Both the position numbers and the translations under genes were made by a program. Positions 8,574 to 17,561 of a DNA stretch of 38,570 nt are shown here, one piece after another (within the stretch, counting starts at the first letter, position 1; every line of letters begins with the position of its first letter). The DNA lies in NCBI GenBank assembly GCA_028066245.1, contig JALCBR010000043.1, forward strand, positions 1-38,570, read 5' to 3'. Source of the DNA: Pirellulales bacterium (GTDB lineage: Bacteria; Planctomycetota; Planctomycetia; Pirellulales; S012-138). The notes under the pieces are model-generated. The model was not told the DNA's origin and ran no database searches. It saw only the letters and a program-made list of their open reading frames with translations.

Positions 8574-8738
8574 TTCGCAACCTGTTGCAAACTTACGAGT
8601 TAGGTGTCGGTATGCGGGGGAGCTCCCAACAAGCTGGTCCCGGACATTGTGAAAGTTGTCACACGGTCATGATAGCGATTTGGCGGAATCGAATCCAGCG
8701 ACGTCCCATTCGGATTTCACGAATGACGAGGAGAAACT

Positions 8739-9488
8739 TCAATCGATGGGCCATCGCTTCTTCAGAGCCCGTTTTTGGATGGCTGTGAGCTCTTTAATTC
8801 CTGACTTCGCTAAGCCCAGCAGTTGCGTCAGTTCTTTTTCGCTGAAAGTTGCTTCCTCGCCGGTTCCCTGAACTTCGATAAACTGTCCTCGACCGGTCAT
8901 CACCACGTTCATGTCCACGGTCGCACCAACATCTTCTACGTAGTCCAGATCCAGGACAGGCGCTCCGTCAACGATTCCTACACTGATCGCCGCGACGTTA
9001 TCTCGGAGCGGTCGGCGATCCTTGAACGGCCAGTCACGAACGGTCGCCAAGCAGTCCACAAGCGCAATGAACGCTCCCGTGATACTGGCGGTCCGCGTGC
9101 CTCCGTCCGCTTCGAGAACATCACAGTCGATGGTAATTGTTCGTTCCCCCAACGCTTCCATGTCGATCACCGCACGAAGACTGCGGCCGATCAGCCTTTG
9201 GATTTCCGTCGTGCGACCATCAACTTTCCCACCGCGCTCGCGCGGTTTGCGCGGGCTGGTACTCCCGGGCAACATATTGTATTCCGCCGTGACCCAGCCG
9301 CGCCCTTGATCACGCATCCAGGGAGGTACGTCGTCTGCCAGGCTTGCGGTGCAAAGCACGGTTGTCCGACCGGCTTTCAACAAGACGCTTCCCGGAGCGG
9401 CTGACGTGTATTTGCGTTTGATGGAGATCGGACGCAATTCTGATTGTTGTCGTCCGTCATGGCGAGGAGGTTGGGCTTTGCGTTTCAT
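8739..9488 (-). CDS. rph: Ribonuclease PH
   Basis: Phosphorolytic 3'-to-5' exoribonuclease that trims tRNA precursors. The protein shows the family landmarks in order: [22 protein letters not shown] at the N-terminus, [14 protein letters not shown], the [16 protein letters not shown] block, the [16 protein letters not shown] phosphate-binding region, and [18 protein letters not shown] place the start at 9488 ([13 protein letters not shown]) because AAGGA precedes it at the right distance; an in-frame ATG 48 bp further up has no such site. Length 249 residues, usual for the family. The ferredoxin gene follows 165 bp downstream. Confidence 0.95.
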   Translation of the reverse strand: MKRKAQPPRHDGRQQSELRPISIKRKYTSAAPGSVLLKAGRTTVLCTASLADDVPPWMRDQGRGWVTAEYNMLPGSTSPRKPRERGGKVDGRTTEIQRLIGRSLRAVIDMEALGERTITIDCDVLEADGGTRTASITGAFIALVDCLATVRDWPFKDRRPLRDNVAAISVGIVDGAPVLDLDYVEDVGATVDMNVVMTGRGQFIEVQGTGEEATFSEKELTQLLGLAKSGIKELTAIQKRALKKRWPID

Positions 9489-9622
9489 GAAGTCCTTGGT
9501 TCTTTCCGTGGCACATTGAATGGCGTGCGGATTCACATGATAATCACAACGTACTTTTTGTCTCCCCGTGTTCGAGACTTTTGGCAGCGAGACAGACTCT
9601 TTCCTTTCGGGAAATGATTATC

Positions 9623-10579
9623 ATGAAAACATCTCGCGTCCTTGACCACTTTGGCCGTGGCAGCAAAAGGCCATTTCGATCCTCCTGGGCGGCCACACTC
9701 GCCACAGTGTTTACGGTGAGTCTGGTGTCCAGCGCATCCGCAAACGCACAAGTCACGCTTGAGCGCGCCGAGGACACGTTGGACATCAAGATCGACGGCG
9801 AACTCTTCACCACATATCGCTTCTCAGACTCGCTCCCTAAGCCGTACTTTTGGCCGGTGCGGTCAGTCGGAGGAGCGGTCGTCACGCGCCCAATCAAAGA
9901 TCCGGAGGATCACCCGCACCACAAGGGAGTTTGGATCGCGGTGGATGAAGTCAACGGCATCAAGTTCTGGGGGGAGCAAGGGAGAATCGTCAATCGTGAA
10001 CTTGAGATCCTCCGCCCCGCGGGCGTGACAGCCTCGTTTCGGGCAACCAATCAATGGGAAGACCGGAACGGAAAGGCAGTGCTGATCGAAACGACGACGT
10101 TTACGTGTTCGACCTCTCGATTGTTGTCACTTGACATTTCGCTGGCGCCAGCGGGAGCTGAGGTGACCTTCGAGGATACCAAAGAAGGCCTTGTCGGTAT
10201 CCGGCTCCCCAATGGCATGCGTGAAGCTGACGCTGGACGTGTTTTCAATGCGGATGGTTTGAAGACTGCCGCCCGCTGCTGGGGACAGCCGTCAACTTGG
10301 GTCAACTATGCCGGCCCCGTGAATGGTGAAACTCACGGCGTGGCGCTGTTCGACCACCCTGACAACCCTCATCCGGGCCGGTACCACGTCCGTGACTATG
10401 GGTTATTCAGCGTGAACCCCTTTGGCGACCGAGCCTATAGCAACGGGAAGAAGGATCCTTCGCACGTTCATCTCACATCTGGTGAATCTTACCGGTTGCG
10501 GTATGCGCTCTTTGTGCACGCGGGAGCGGGCGAACCTGCCGAGATCAACTCCGTCTTTGGCAGTTGGGCCGGCAAATGA
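9623..10579 (+). CDS. Secreted DUF6807 (PmoA-like) family protein
   Basis: The product (318 residues) begins with a long signal peptide (MKTSRVLDHFG, hydrophobic region to about residue 46, ANAQ cleavage) and then matches the DUF6807 family, once labelled 'methane oxygenase PmoA' although it is unrelated to membrane methane monooxygenase. Diagnostic segments are PYFWPVRSVGGAVVTRP, DHPHHKGVWIA, KFWGEQGRI and HPDNPHPGRYHVRDYGLFSVNPFG. The family is abundant in Planctomycetota, often beside sugar dehydrogenases, and is of unknown function. I prefer ATG 9623, with GGGAAA about 9 nt upstream, over ATG 9614. The SDR gene follows after 57 bp and may share the transcript. Confidence 0.87.
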   Translation: MKTSRVLDHFGRGSKRPFRSSWAATLATVFTVSLVSSASANAQVTLERAEDTLDIKIDGELFTTYRFSDSLPKPYFWPVRSVGGAVVTRPIKDPEDHPHHKGVWIAVDEVNGIKFWGEQGRIVNRELEILRPAGVTASFRATNQWEDRNGKAVLIETTTFTCSTSRLLSLDISLAPAGAEVTFEDTKEGLVGIRLPNGMREADAGRVFNADGLKTAARCWGQPSTWVNYAGPVNGETHGVALFDHPDNPHPGRYHVRDYGLFSVNPFGDRAYSNGKKDPSHVHLTSGESYRLRYALFVHAGAGEPAEINSVFGSWAGK

Positions 10580-10636
10580 ACACGTGTGGCCCCTCACCAG
10601 CAAACTTCTCTCCACTCGACTGACCACCGCTGGCTC

Positions 10637-11410
10637 ATGTCCTACCTTTGTGAACTCTTCAGTCTGGCAGGGAAAACCGCGGTCGTCATTGGTGGGACGG
10701 GCACGCTGGGCGGAGCGATTGCCGTAGGGCTGGGCCGCGCAGGCGCCAACATCGTGGTGGCCGGTCGGAATCAAGAACGCGGGGAAGCCAAAGTGGCTGA
10801 AATTGCCGGGCATGGGGGACATGCGCAATTTCTGCACGTCGATGTCGATTCTCGTCAATCAATTGACGAACTTTGCCAGGCGGCTATTAAACGAAACGGG
10901 CAGGTTGACATCCTTATCAATTCGGCCGGAGTCAACCACGCCTCACCCTACCTGGAAGTTGATGATGCAGATTGGCAACGAGTGCTGGACAGCAACCTGA
11001 CGGCTGTCCATCGCACGTGCCAAATCTTTGGTGCGCAGATGAAAGATGCTGGCGGAGGTGCCATCGTCAACATCGCCAGCGTCACTTCAGATAAGCCGCT
11101 TTCGCGCGTCTTCGCTTACTCCGCATCAAAGGCCGCCGTGGCCAACCTCACACAGAATGTGGCCCGTGAATTCGCACCTGATAAGATTCGTGTAAACGCA
11201 CTCTGCCCGGGCTTTTTCCCTGCTGAGCTAAACAGGGCAATTTTGGACAAAGAGCGCGTCGCCCATATCATGGCCCAAACACCGTTGGCAAGGTTCGGCG
11301 AGCCGGAAGAGTTGGTGGGCGCGACTTTGCTACTGGTTGCTCCAGCGGGCAGTTTTGTCACAGGCACCTGTGTTTATGTCGATGGTGGGTTCACCGGCAT
11401 GCGGTTTTAA
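10637..11410 (+). CDS. SDR-family NAD(P)-dependent oxidoreductase
   Basis: Classical short-chain dehydrogenase of 257 residues: cofactor motif GGTGTLGG (from residue 19), the NSAG variant of NNAG at 95-98, and the catalytic Ser148, Tyr161 and Lys165 (YSASK). The C-terminal CVYVDGGFTGMRF is typical. The opening LFSLAGKTAVVIGGTGTLG is like that of the gluconate 5-dehydrogenase/D-mannonate oxidoreductase group, so a sugar-acid substrate is plausible. I take ATG 10637 as the start because residues encoded from the alternative GTG at 10586 do not look like the family. It follows a DUF6807 gene, which fits a carbohydrate-related pair; substrate unproven. Confidence 0.9.
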   Translation: MSYLCELFSLAGKTAVVIGGTGTLGGAIAVGLGRAGANIVVAGRNQERGEAKVAEIAGHGGHAQFLHVDVDSRQSIDELCQAAIKRNGQVDILINSAGVNHASPYLEVDDADWQRVLDSNLTAVHRTCQIFGAQMKDAGGGAIVNIASVTSDKPLSRVFAYSASKAAVANLTQNVAREFAPDKIRVNALCPGFFPAELNRAILDKERVAHIMAQTPLARFGEPEELVGATLLLVAPAGSFVTGTCVYVDGGFTGMRF

Positions 11411-11468
11411 CCAAATAGGTTCCACCGGATCTCTTACGTGGAGAATCGCGGCGCGAGCCAAGCTCTGA

Positions 11469-11489
11469 GACTGCTATGGGAGAGCAGTC
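11469..11489. terminator. Hairpin between convergent genes, possible bidirectional terminator
   Basis: GACTGCT (11469-11475) and AGCAGTC (11483-11489) form a perfect 7-bp stem with a 7-nt loop, midway between the convergent SDR and esterase genes. No U-run follows on either strand, so intrinsic termination is uncertain. Confidence 0.35.
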
Positions 11490-11523
11490 ATCGATTGGGC
11501 TGATCTTCCGGAAAACTGAATTG

Positions 11524-12579
11524 TCACTCTGACGTGTCCATCAGTTCCAGCATCGTCTGAGCCATGGCCTTGCCAATCCGGTTGAACCAAATGGCGCTCC
11601 CCAGGTAGTGGTAGGCGCGGTCACCGCCGACTTTCTGCCACTCTTCGACGTGATCCTGCCAATCGGGATAGAGCTGTTCAGCCGTTTTGTCCACCAGCAC
11701 ATCAGTGCGGATCGCTTTAACCGTACCGTGGAATTCTGGGACCTTGTTCATGGCAAGTTGTGCCTGCTGAACGACAAGCATTGCGCCTTGGGCTGGCTGA
11801 GAGCCGTTTTGCCCCATCACGCCGATCACGATTGGCAACTTTGGGCGTTTGAGATCGCGACGTACATCATTGATGAAGTGGATCATGTTCGATTCATATT
11901 CGCCTTCAGAACCGTACTGGTCATTCCAACCTTGAAACCAAACCAGCCCGGCAATTTCCAGCGTTTCGCCCTGCAACTCTGGAAAGAGAGTCTCATAATC
12001 CGCCATCACGCCATCAATTTCCGTGAGCATATTGCGATACGACGCTCCGTAGGCAGACGTGATGTGATCTATCGTGGGCAACGGATTGTCTCTGCCGCTC
12101 TTCGCGTTGTTCTTCCTTACTCGCTCCTGAGCTTGGGCGAGTTCCTTCTGTAGACCTTCCTCCGAAGGCATGCCTGCTGATGGCGGGCGAAAGTTGCGGA
12201 ACAGGGAATGGCCACCCCAAGCGGTCTTGATGAGCAGGACAGGCTCGTCAAAGTGTTCGCCCAACACGGTTCCGAACTCCAACTCGAGACCTGTCCGCTT
12301 GCGAGAACCGTAGCCCAGTGTCAGCTTGCCATGGCGATTGAGATACTTAATGAAGACATCGTTGCGGATAACCCACTCACCATCTTTCCGCAGATGGGCA
12401 AAGAGAGCTTTTGTTTTTGTGTCAGTCGCTTGATGCTCGTAAAGCGCGTTGGGGGCTTGCCCTTCCGCGTTAGATTGTCCGGCGATAATGAAGACTTTGG
12501 CCGGATCTTGAGCGGCAGTTGTGGAGGAAAACGCAACCAGGCAGAGAATCCAGCCGGCTATCAAGGAGCGAAGTGCCAT
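11524..12579 (-). CDS. Secreted sialate O-acetylesterase-like (SASA domain) hydrolase
   Basis: A 351-residue exported protein with a signal peptide (MALRSLIAGWILCLVAFSSTTAAQ) followed at once by the SGNH-type block IIAGQSNAEGQ that carries the nucleophile serine. Further SASA landmarks are LLIKTAWGGHSL, the long GLVWFQGWND block, and the C-terminal YHYLGSA with the probable catalytic histidine. The family removes acetyl groups from carbohydrates, and Planctomycetota carry many paralogues, often near sulfatases and glycosidases. Here it is alone, converging with the SDR gene and followed upstream on the same strand by a small BFD-like gene 45 bp away. Substrate unknown. Confidence 0.88.
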   Translation of the reverse strand: MALRSLIAGWILCLVAFSSTTAAQDPAKVFIIAGQSNAEGQAPNALYEHQATDTKTKALFAHLRKDGEWVIRNDVFIKYLNRHGKLTLGYGSRKRTGLELEFGTVLGEHFDEPVLLIKTAWGGHSLFRNFRPPSAGMPSEEGLQKELAQAQERVRKNNAKSGRDNPLPTIDHITSAYGASYRNMLTEIDGVMADYETLFPELQGETLEIAGLVWFQGWNDQYGSEGEYESNMIHFINDVRRDLKRPKLPIVIGVMGQNGSQPAQGAMLVVQQAQLAMNKVPEFHGTVKAIRTDVLVDKTAEQLYPDWQDHVEEWQKVGGDRAYHYLGSAIWFNRIGKAMAQTMLELMDTSE

Positions 12580-12624
12580 ATCTCGACCTCTTGCTAAGTA
12601 GAAGGAGTTGAGACGTCTTCCCGG

Positions 12625-12918
12625 TCAAACATCATCAATGGGAGTTGCTCCCGGCGGAGGGGTCCCGCCACCAGCGCGGATGTAGCTCGCGCGGCTGCGA
12701 GCATATTCCTCGGGAGTTGGATCATCCACTGCTGTCTGGCCGGGCTTGGCCGCGGCAAAATAGGCGGCCAACGTGTCTCGACACCATCCGCACCCAGTCC
12801 CCGCGCCTTCACACTCGGAAATCTGACTGACCACACGCGGCTGATGCACGCGGATAAAGTTCAAGATCTTCCGCTTGCTCACATGAAAGCACAGGCAGAC
12901 GTTGTCGTCGAGTTGCAT
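12625..12918 (-). CDS. BFD-like [2Fe-2S]-binding domain protein
   Basis: A 97-residue protein whose first half matches the bacterioferritin-associated ferredoxin (BFD-like) domain: Cys8 and Cys10 (VCLCFHVSKRKI) and Cys43/Cys46 (TGCGWC) as cluster ligands. BFD domains deliver electrons, for instance to release iron from bacterioferritin, or form part of NAD(P)H-dependent reductases. The tail from about residue 60 is Pro/Gly/Ala-rich and looks disordered (GGGTPPPGATP). It precedes the SASA esterase gene by 45 bp on the minus strand, but no functional link is obvious. No bacterioferritin gene lies in the window. Confidence 0.85.
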   Translation of the reverse strand: MQLDDNVCLCFHVSKRKILNFIRVHQPRVVSQISECEGAGTGCGWCRDTLAAYFAAAKPGQTAVDDPTPEEYARSRASYIRAGGGTPPPGATPIDDV

Positions 12919-13064
12919 CTTGCGCTTGGCTATGCGGAATGTGAATGGGAGCCACCTGAACTATAGCTGAGATGCATTCTATTGCATCCGGAGCAGCCCG
13001 TGAAATCAGCTCATGCCCATCGAAGTGGTCGCGTGGTGTTGGGCCATTGAATGGATCGGGTCTG

Positions 13065-16000
13065 CTAACTTGGCTGTGCCGGCATCTCGGCCAAGACTTT
13101 CTCCAGCGTTTGCACCAGCCGGTCAGCATCGGCGTGTTGAAAACACAAGGGTGGCTTGATCTTGATGACGTTGTGCAACGGGCCATCGGTTGAGAGGAGG
13201 ATGCCGTGCTCTTTGGCACGCTCGACAATGTAGGTCGCTTGTCTCGCCGCTGGGTCACGCGTTTGACGATCGTTGACAAACTCGAGTCCCAGGAACAATC
13301 CCTTGCCGCGTACGTCACCCACCAGCGGAAACCGGCTCATCAGCTCGACAAACCGTGCTCTGAGTGAATTGCCGACCTCTAAGGCGTTTGCTTGCAACCC
13401 TTCATCACGGATGACATCGAGAACTGCGAGTCCGACTCCGCAGGACACAGGATTTCCGCCGAAGGTATTGAAGTATTCCATCCCGTTGTCGAACGCCGCG
13501 GCGATCTCCGGGGTGGTGACAACGGCGCCCAGTGGATGGCCACCACCGATGGGTTTGCCCAGCGTGACGATATCCGGCACCACATCTTGCAATTCAAACC
13601 CCCAGAATGCCTCTCCCACACGGCCGAACCCGACTTGGACTTCGTCAGCGATGCAGACTCCGCCCGCAGCATGCACGGCCGCATAGGCATTTTGCAGATA
13701 ACTTTCCGGTAGGACGATCTGCCCCCCGCAGCTCAAGATCGATTCGCAGATGAAAGCGGCGGGCGGAGTTCCTTGCTGGCGAAGGCTTTCTACAGCTTGG
13801 GAAACGTGTTCAGCGTATCGAGCGCCGGCGTCGGTTCCGCGATGTTGTCCACGGTAGACATCAGGCCCGGGCACAATGGTCGTCTTAGCACCGGGCCCCT
13901 CACCGCCTGGACCGTTGCACTTATAGGCACTGATCTCAATCAGCGATGACAGGTTTCCGTGGTAAGCGTGATCCACGGCGATCACATGCCTGGCTCCTGT
14001 GGCAGCCCAGGCGAGCCGTAACGCCAGGTCATTGGCTTCACTGCCACTATTGACGAAAAAGCAAACGGACAGCGGATCGGGAAACAACTCGGTGAGTTGC
14101 CGTGCGTATTTAACAATTTGAGGGTGCAGGTAGCGGGTGTTGGTGTTGAGCAGCGCCTGCTGGCGTTTAGCGGCATCAACGACGTGCGGATGACAATGGC
14201 CGACGTGTGCCACATTATTGACACAGTCCAGATATCGACGCCCTTGGCTATCCAAAAGGAATTGCCGATGGCCGCGAACAATTCTTAGCGGCTGTTGATA
14301 GGAAAGGCTGAGGTTGCGGCCCAGCTTGTCGCCACGCTGCTGGCGAATTTCCGTGGTGGATGTTTCGCCATAGGTGGCTTCGTCGTGCGAGAGCCGCAAC
14401 ATCAATGCAGGGTTTGGCGAAAGGCTGTGCCAGAGTGCGCGATCGCTCCCGCGGCCAACTCCGGGAAAATCGCCAGTGGCATCCAGAGGATCAACAATCA
14501 ACTGAAAGTGCAAATGCGGCGGCCAACCACCATTGACGGGCAGATCGCCCAGCGTCGCAATTTGTTGACCGCGTGTGATCTTTTGGCCAACTGTCAACTT
14601 GTCGAGTGATTCACAGCTCAAATGTCCGTACAGTGTCCAGAAGGAGATCGTGGCATATTGGTCGCCTTGTTCGGCAGCGGGAACATCGTGACGGAGAATG
14701 ATTGTCGGACCATAGTCCAGCGGATTCGCATTGTTCTGCATTCCATAGACGACACCGTCGCAGGGTGCAAAGACAGGGGTTCCTGCGACCGCAAAGAGGT
14801 CGATGCCGACATGAATCGTCCGCCATTCCGCATTCGGATTGCCGGCCGGGGCGAACACATCTGACGCATAGACGGTCCGCGGTTCATCGTACCGTCCGAT
14901 TCCCAGTGGCACACCGGACTGCTCCATCATGCCAAACATGGCGGCCGTCAATTGTTCCGGATCGGCCATCTGTTCAAACGAGTCGAAGTCACCGCTGGCG
15001 ACGGACAAATCAAACGTCATCCGCGGACCGGTCATCAACTCCGCTGGCAACACATATGCAAATTCATTTTGTTGTTGCCGGATCCAATTCGTGACAGATG
15101 ATGACTGCTGGCAAGGTTCAAGTCCGCAGACAAGGCGAAATCGATACTCTGCCCAACGGGGGTGGATGCTTCGCAACTTTTTCAGTGCCTGCCAGGCTGA
15201 CTGTTGCGAGACAAGCAGGTATTCATTTTCCGTCGCCTGTGACCCTTGCCGCGCGGACATGCAAACGCTTACGCACAGACGCAGGCAGATGAGATCAAAA
15301 ATGACCGCCAACTCGTCGGCAGTCAGGGGAAGCACTTCATGATAGCCGGCGACAACATCGCAGGCGGTTGCCAGGGGATCATCTTTGTCCAACAACGCAT
15401 ACGCGCAACCGACGGCAACTTCGCAGACAAGCGCCGTATGGACGATGTCGCCTAGATCAATCAGCCCTGTGATGGAAAGGCCGTGAGCTTCACCGGCGTC
15501 GCTAGAACGGCCACCATCTCCCGGGGCAGGACATTGGAATGACGCAAGCAAGTTGTAGTCATTGCCGTCATTGTGAATGATCGATTGTCGTAGACCGGCC
15601 AAGCGTTGCGAAAGTTCAACTTCAGCAAACCGTTGAGTGAAATGGGCAACAATTGCCTGCTGGTCTGGCGCAATGATGTGGTTTGCGTTTTCGGCAATCG
15701 TCTGCTCACCACGCCGCAGATCCCAGAGAAACTCGCGATGAGCGGCAGGATGTTCAAATCCTACCAATGCCTGATCGACCTCCGCCAAGGTCCGACCAAC
15801 CTGCTTCATCAACGCGGAAGAATGAGGAGTAACACGCGCCAGCGGCGTGCCAGGCAAGTATTCCAGCAAGCGAACCGTTAGCTTTTGCGGGCCGAGGTCA
15901 ACAACGTCAACCAACGTGCTACCAGTTGTCGAGGGAACAATTCTTGGCGTCAAACGCCGTGGAAGTTCGGTCGTCAGCCGCTCCAGCATCGCGTTTTGGC

Positions 16001-16205
16001 ATTCTAGCAAATCGCGAGAGGCAGCCGGGTGAGCGATCTTCAGCACATATTGCTGCTCGTCATCGCAAGAAAGCTGGAAGTTGCGGTCGCGCTCGCTGTC
16101 CAACTCCTTGACCGAAATGACATTCAGCCCGAAGTGTTCCAAGGCGATCTGGCTCGCCTGTTGCTGACTAACGGCGGGCCGGTCTCGAATATCTTCAATG
16201 ATCAT
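13065..16205 (-). CDS. Trimodular fusion: APH-type kinase, M23 peptidase, class III aminotransferase/phospholyase-like
   Basis: One uninterrupted 1046-residue frame holds three domains. Residues 1-360: aminoglycoside-phosphotransferase/hydroxylysine-kinase-like fold with the catalytic HNDGNDYN loop (His211, Asp213, Asn218) and the metal-binding Asp250 (LIDLGD). Residues about 440-605: M23/LytM zinc peptidase with a full ligand set (His465/Asp469 in HVGID, His528 in YGHLS, His564/His566 in HLH). Residues about 620-1046: PLP class III aminotransferase with NSGSEAND, Asp854 ([11 protein letters not shown]) and Lys884 ([11 protein letters not shown]). The last is closest in look to the AGXT2L phospholyases acting on phosphoethanolamine or 5-phosphohydroxylysine, so kinase and lyase could act in sequence on one amino alcohol or amino acid. 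The peptidase's part is unclear. The gene lies 48 bp downstream of an inositol-phosphate-synthase-like gene. Confidence 0.9.
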   Translation of the reverse strand: MIIEDIRDRPAVSQQQASQIALEHFGLNVISVKELDSERDRNFQLSCDDEQQYVLKIAHPAASRDLLECQNAMLERLTTELPRRLTPRIVPSTTGSTLVDVVDLGPQKLTVRLLEYLPGTPLARVTPHSSALMKQVGRTLAEVDQALVGFEHPAAHREFLWDLRRGEQTIAENANHIIAPDQQAIVAHFTQRFAEVELSQRLAGLRQSIIHNDGNDYNLLASFQCPAPGDGGRSSDAGEAHGLSITGLIDLGDIVHTALVCEVAVGCAYALLDKDDPLATACDVVAGYHEVLPLTADELAVIFDLICLRLCVSVCMSARQGSQATENEYLLVSQQSAWQALKKLRSIHPRWAEYRFRLVCGLEPCQQSSSVTNWIRQQQNEFAYVLPAELMTGPRMTFDLSVASGDFDSFEQMADPEQLTAAMFGMMEQSGVPLGIGRYDEPRTVYASDVFAPAGNPNAEWRTIHVGIDLFAVAGTPVFAPCDGVVYGMQNNANPLDYGPTIILRHDVPAAEQGDQYATISFWTLYGHLSCESLDKLTVGQKITRGQQIATLGDLPVNGGWPPHLHFQLIVDPLDATGDFPGVGRGSDRALWHSLSPNPALMLRLSHDEATYGETSTTEIRQQRGDKLGRNLSLSYQQPLRIVRGHRQFLLDSQGRRYLDCVNNVAHVGHCHPHVVDAAKRQQALLNTNTRYLHPQIVKYARQLTELFPDPLSVCFFVNSGSEANDLALRLAWAATGARHVIAVDHAYHGNLSSLIEISAYKCNGPGGEGPGAKTTIVPGPDVYRGQHRGTDAGARYAEHVSQAVESLRQQGTPPAAFICESILSCGGQIVLPESYLQNAYAAVHAAGGVCIADEVQVGFGRVGEAFWGFELQDVVPDIVTLGKPIGGGHPLGAVVTTPEIAAAFDNGMEYFNTFGGNPVSCGVGLAVLDVIRDEGLQANALEVGNSLRARFVELMSRFPLVGDVRGKGLFLGLEFVNDRQTRDPAARQATYIVERAKEHGILLSTDGPLHNVIKIKPPLCFQHADADRLVQTLEKVLAEMPAQPS

Positions 16206-16253
16206 GGACGTCGATTTGACAGTCGTCTGGAGCGATGGCCAATCGATAACTTG

Positions 16254-17561
16254 CTAAGCACCGTTCTTCGCTTCTTGAGGTGGGTGCGAACCGTTTCTCT
16301 CCGCCACCACGCCATTTTGTTCCGCACTGCCGGATAGGCCGTTCTGGGATGAGGCCTTGGCGGTTTGCTGGGCCCACTCTGTCAGATGCTGGAACTGCTG
16401 GGAAAACTCAACGGGGCCTTCCCCCATCGGGCTCTTGAAGAAACTTCCCAAGTGCGACAGCACTCCGGTTTCACCCGATCGCCCAGCACGCTCCGTGAAA
16501 CGAACGAGGTCGAGTACCAAGGGGGCAGCCAACAAAGAATCACACCCCTGCCAGGTGAACTGCAGCGTCATGGGTGTGCCGAGAAAGCCACGGAAATGAA
16601 CGTGATCCCAGGCTGTTTTCCAATCGCCTAAACTTTTGATGTATTCGATGCTGACCAGCGAATCCGGAGCATAGCCAAGGATTTCAGCGAGCAACTTGTC
16701 TTTGCTGGCGACCTTGGCTTGCTTGTTCGCAGGATCATTCAGCACAACACCATCCATGTTGCCGAAGATGTTGTGTCCGACCCAACTCATAACCTCCAGG
16801 TGGCGGGCTGCAAACATCGGCGCAAGCACGCTCTTGAGCAATGTTTCGCCAGTCTTTCCGTCACGCCCGGCATGGCACTGACCATGAAGTTCCGCCAGTT
16901 CACACATAGCCGGAAGGTTTGACCCAATCGACGGAGTGAAGTTGACGTACGAGCACTTGGCCCCAAAAGCCGCGATGGCATAGAGCGAACTCGCCGGCAG
17001 CGGGCACTCGTTCTGTGCCAGCGAAGCCTCCACAGCCTCCCAGTTGGCAGGCACCTCCACGTCAAATGGCGGCTCCGTTGACGCTACGTTGACCACAACA
17101 ACGTGCCGCAAATTGTGATTCGTGCGGAATTCTTCCAGGTCATCACGCAGGCGGCTCACCGCGTCACGCGGAGTCTCTGATTGACGAGTATCCGCATCGG
17201 CCAGGTTTTCAATCGTCGGGCCGACATTGTGAAGCGTGCCAGGACGGAAGTTCGACTCCAAATCCTGGAGGTCAACTTGGCAAGCTTTCAATAACCGTTC
17301 GTCAAAAACGCGACTGTTTGAATGCAAAGTCACCGCTTCGTCATAGAGCGAAGCGCTGCGGATGTCATGGCCGCCGACGACAATTTGGTCCCAGGGAACA
17401 AGATCAAGAGCAGCGAATTGCGGCAAGCTGCTGACCAACCCCACGTTGTCCGCCAATTCACGCCTGAGCGCCTGCAATCCCAGCGCGACAGTGGTAGCGA
17501 CTCCTCCCTTAGCGCCAATCAACCAGAGACCAACGGAACCTTCCGCCATAGGGAGTATCAC
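16254..17561 (-). CDS. Inositol-3-phosphate synthase family protein
   Basis: The family converts glucose 6-phosphate to inositol 3-phosphate through an NAD-dependent cycle. Visible landmarks: the Rossmann entry WLIGAKGGVATTVALG, the VVVNVASTEPPF block, PSIGSNLPA, the long GHNIFGNMDGVVLNDPANK region that in the canonical enzyme is NNDG-like, and KSLGDWKTAWDHVHFRGFLG followed by CDSLLAAPLVLDLVRF. It differs enough from the canonical enzyme that substrate should not be taken for granted. The last ~35 residues are Asn/Gly/Ser/Gln-rich and probably disordered. Starts are GTG 17561 or ATG 17549 (MAEGSVGLW); neither has a strong Shine-Dalgarno. It likely shares a transcript with the kinase-peptidase-aminotransferase fusion 48 bp downstream. 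Confidence 0.85.
   Translation of the reverse strand: MILPMAEGSVGLWLIGAKGGVATTVALGLQALRRELADNVGLVSSLPQFAALDLVPWDQIVVGGHDIRSASLYDEAVTLHSNSRVFDERLLKACQVDLQDLESNFRPGTLHNVGPTIENLADADTRQSETPRDAVSRLRDDLEEFRTNHNLRHVVVVNVASTEPPFDVEVPANWEAVEASLAQNECPLPASSLYAIAAFGAKCSYVNFTPSIGSNLPAMCELAELHGQCHAGRDGKTGETLLKSVLAPMFAARHLEVMSWVGHNIFGNMDGVVLNDPANKQAKVASKDKLLAEILGYAPDSLVSIEYIKSLGDWKTAWDHVHFRGFLGTPMTLQFTWQGCDSLLAAPLVLDLVRFTERAGRSGETGVLSHLGSFFKSPMGEGPVEFSQQFQHLTEWAQQTAKASSQNGLSGSAEQNGVVAERNGSHPPQEAKNGA

Noticed and set aside
9623-10579. Reading the DUF6807 protein as a methane monooxygenase subunit (PmoA).
   Set aside because: The old Pfam name is misleading: the protein is soluble and secreted, with no resemblance to the membrane PmoA subunit.
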